Source: Faecalimonas sp. (GTDB taxonomy: Bacteria; Bacillota; Clostridia; Lachnospirales; Lachnospiraceae). Taken from it: a DNA stretch of 40,930 nucleotides. This document shows, piece after piece, positions 40,895-40,930 of this stretch; the first letter of the stretch is position 1; each line of letters begins with the position of its first letter. Position numbers and translations under genes: made by a program. The notes beneath the pieces were generated by a model. It was given only the letters and a program-made list of their open reading frames with translations, was not told where the DNA came from and did no database searches. The stretch is taken from NCBI GenBank assembly GCA_020024645.1, contig JAHHTN010000010.1:1-40930 (forward strand), given 5' to 3'.

Positions 40895-40930
40895 ATATAG
40901 GATTTTCGTTTGAAAAATATAAAATATTAC

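Overview
This window looks like a chromosomal segment from a low-GC, Gram-positive, spore-forming clostridium, most likely a Lachnospiraceae gut-type anaerobe. The basis is AT-rich codon use, strong AGGAGG ribosome binding sites, AddAB instead of RecBCD, PyrK/PyrD-type dihydroorotate dehydrogenase, an alpha/beta-type spore protein and a clostridial-style surface-anchoring tail. It is mostly core genome. I see no rRNA, tRNA, CRISPR array, phage genes or transposase.

Layout: 1-5.4 kb holds the 3' part of a DUF3783 gene, an orphan CofE-like ligase, glyA, a reverse-strand pair (an unrecognised 73-aa protein and a lone NuoE-like 2Fe-2S protein) and a MATE exporter. 5.4-9.2 kb is the shikimate block: aroE on the reverse strand, divergent from aroD-aroB-aroF. 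9.3-13.1 kb has a ComEC-like secreted hydrolase, an OmpR-type response regulator with its histidine kinase, and ung. 13.2-18.6 kb is a metal-resistance region: a Zn/Cd/Pb-type P-ATPase with a histidine-rich N-terminus and an ArsR/SmtB operator at its promoter, a surface metallophosphoesterase on the reverse strand, and a CadC-like ArsR regulator that keeps both metal sites. 18.6-27.9 kb carries a TPR lipoprotein, hflX, mnmM, addB and addA.

28-31 kb holds a PadR-DUF1700-DUF4097-PspC envelope-response operon behind a perfect 12-3-12 palindrome that covers its promoter, then a short spore protein and a divergent WecG/TagA-like protein. 31.2-36.3 kb has a CdaR/PucR-like regulator followed by ftsE, ftsX, an EnvC/PcsB-like M23 hydrolase activator and a carboxy-terminal processing protease, a coherent cell-wall remodelling and division module. 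36.4-40.3 kb is pyrC-pyrF-pyrK-pyrD. The last 0.5 kb is a decayed surface-protein gene.

The signals least explained by ordinary gene content are non-coding: a three-copy family of inverted repeats with a GGGACGTAG core placed just after genes (one a perfect 29-bp palindrome that includes the pyrD stop codon), a further large hairpin between the P-ATPase and the phosphoesterase, and well-defined operator palindromes for the PadR and ArsR regulators. I found no convincing new multi-gene defence or biosynthetic system.
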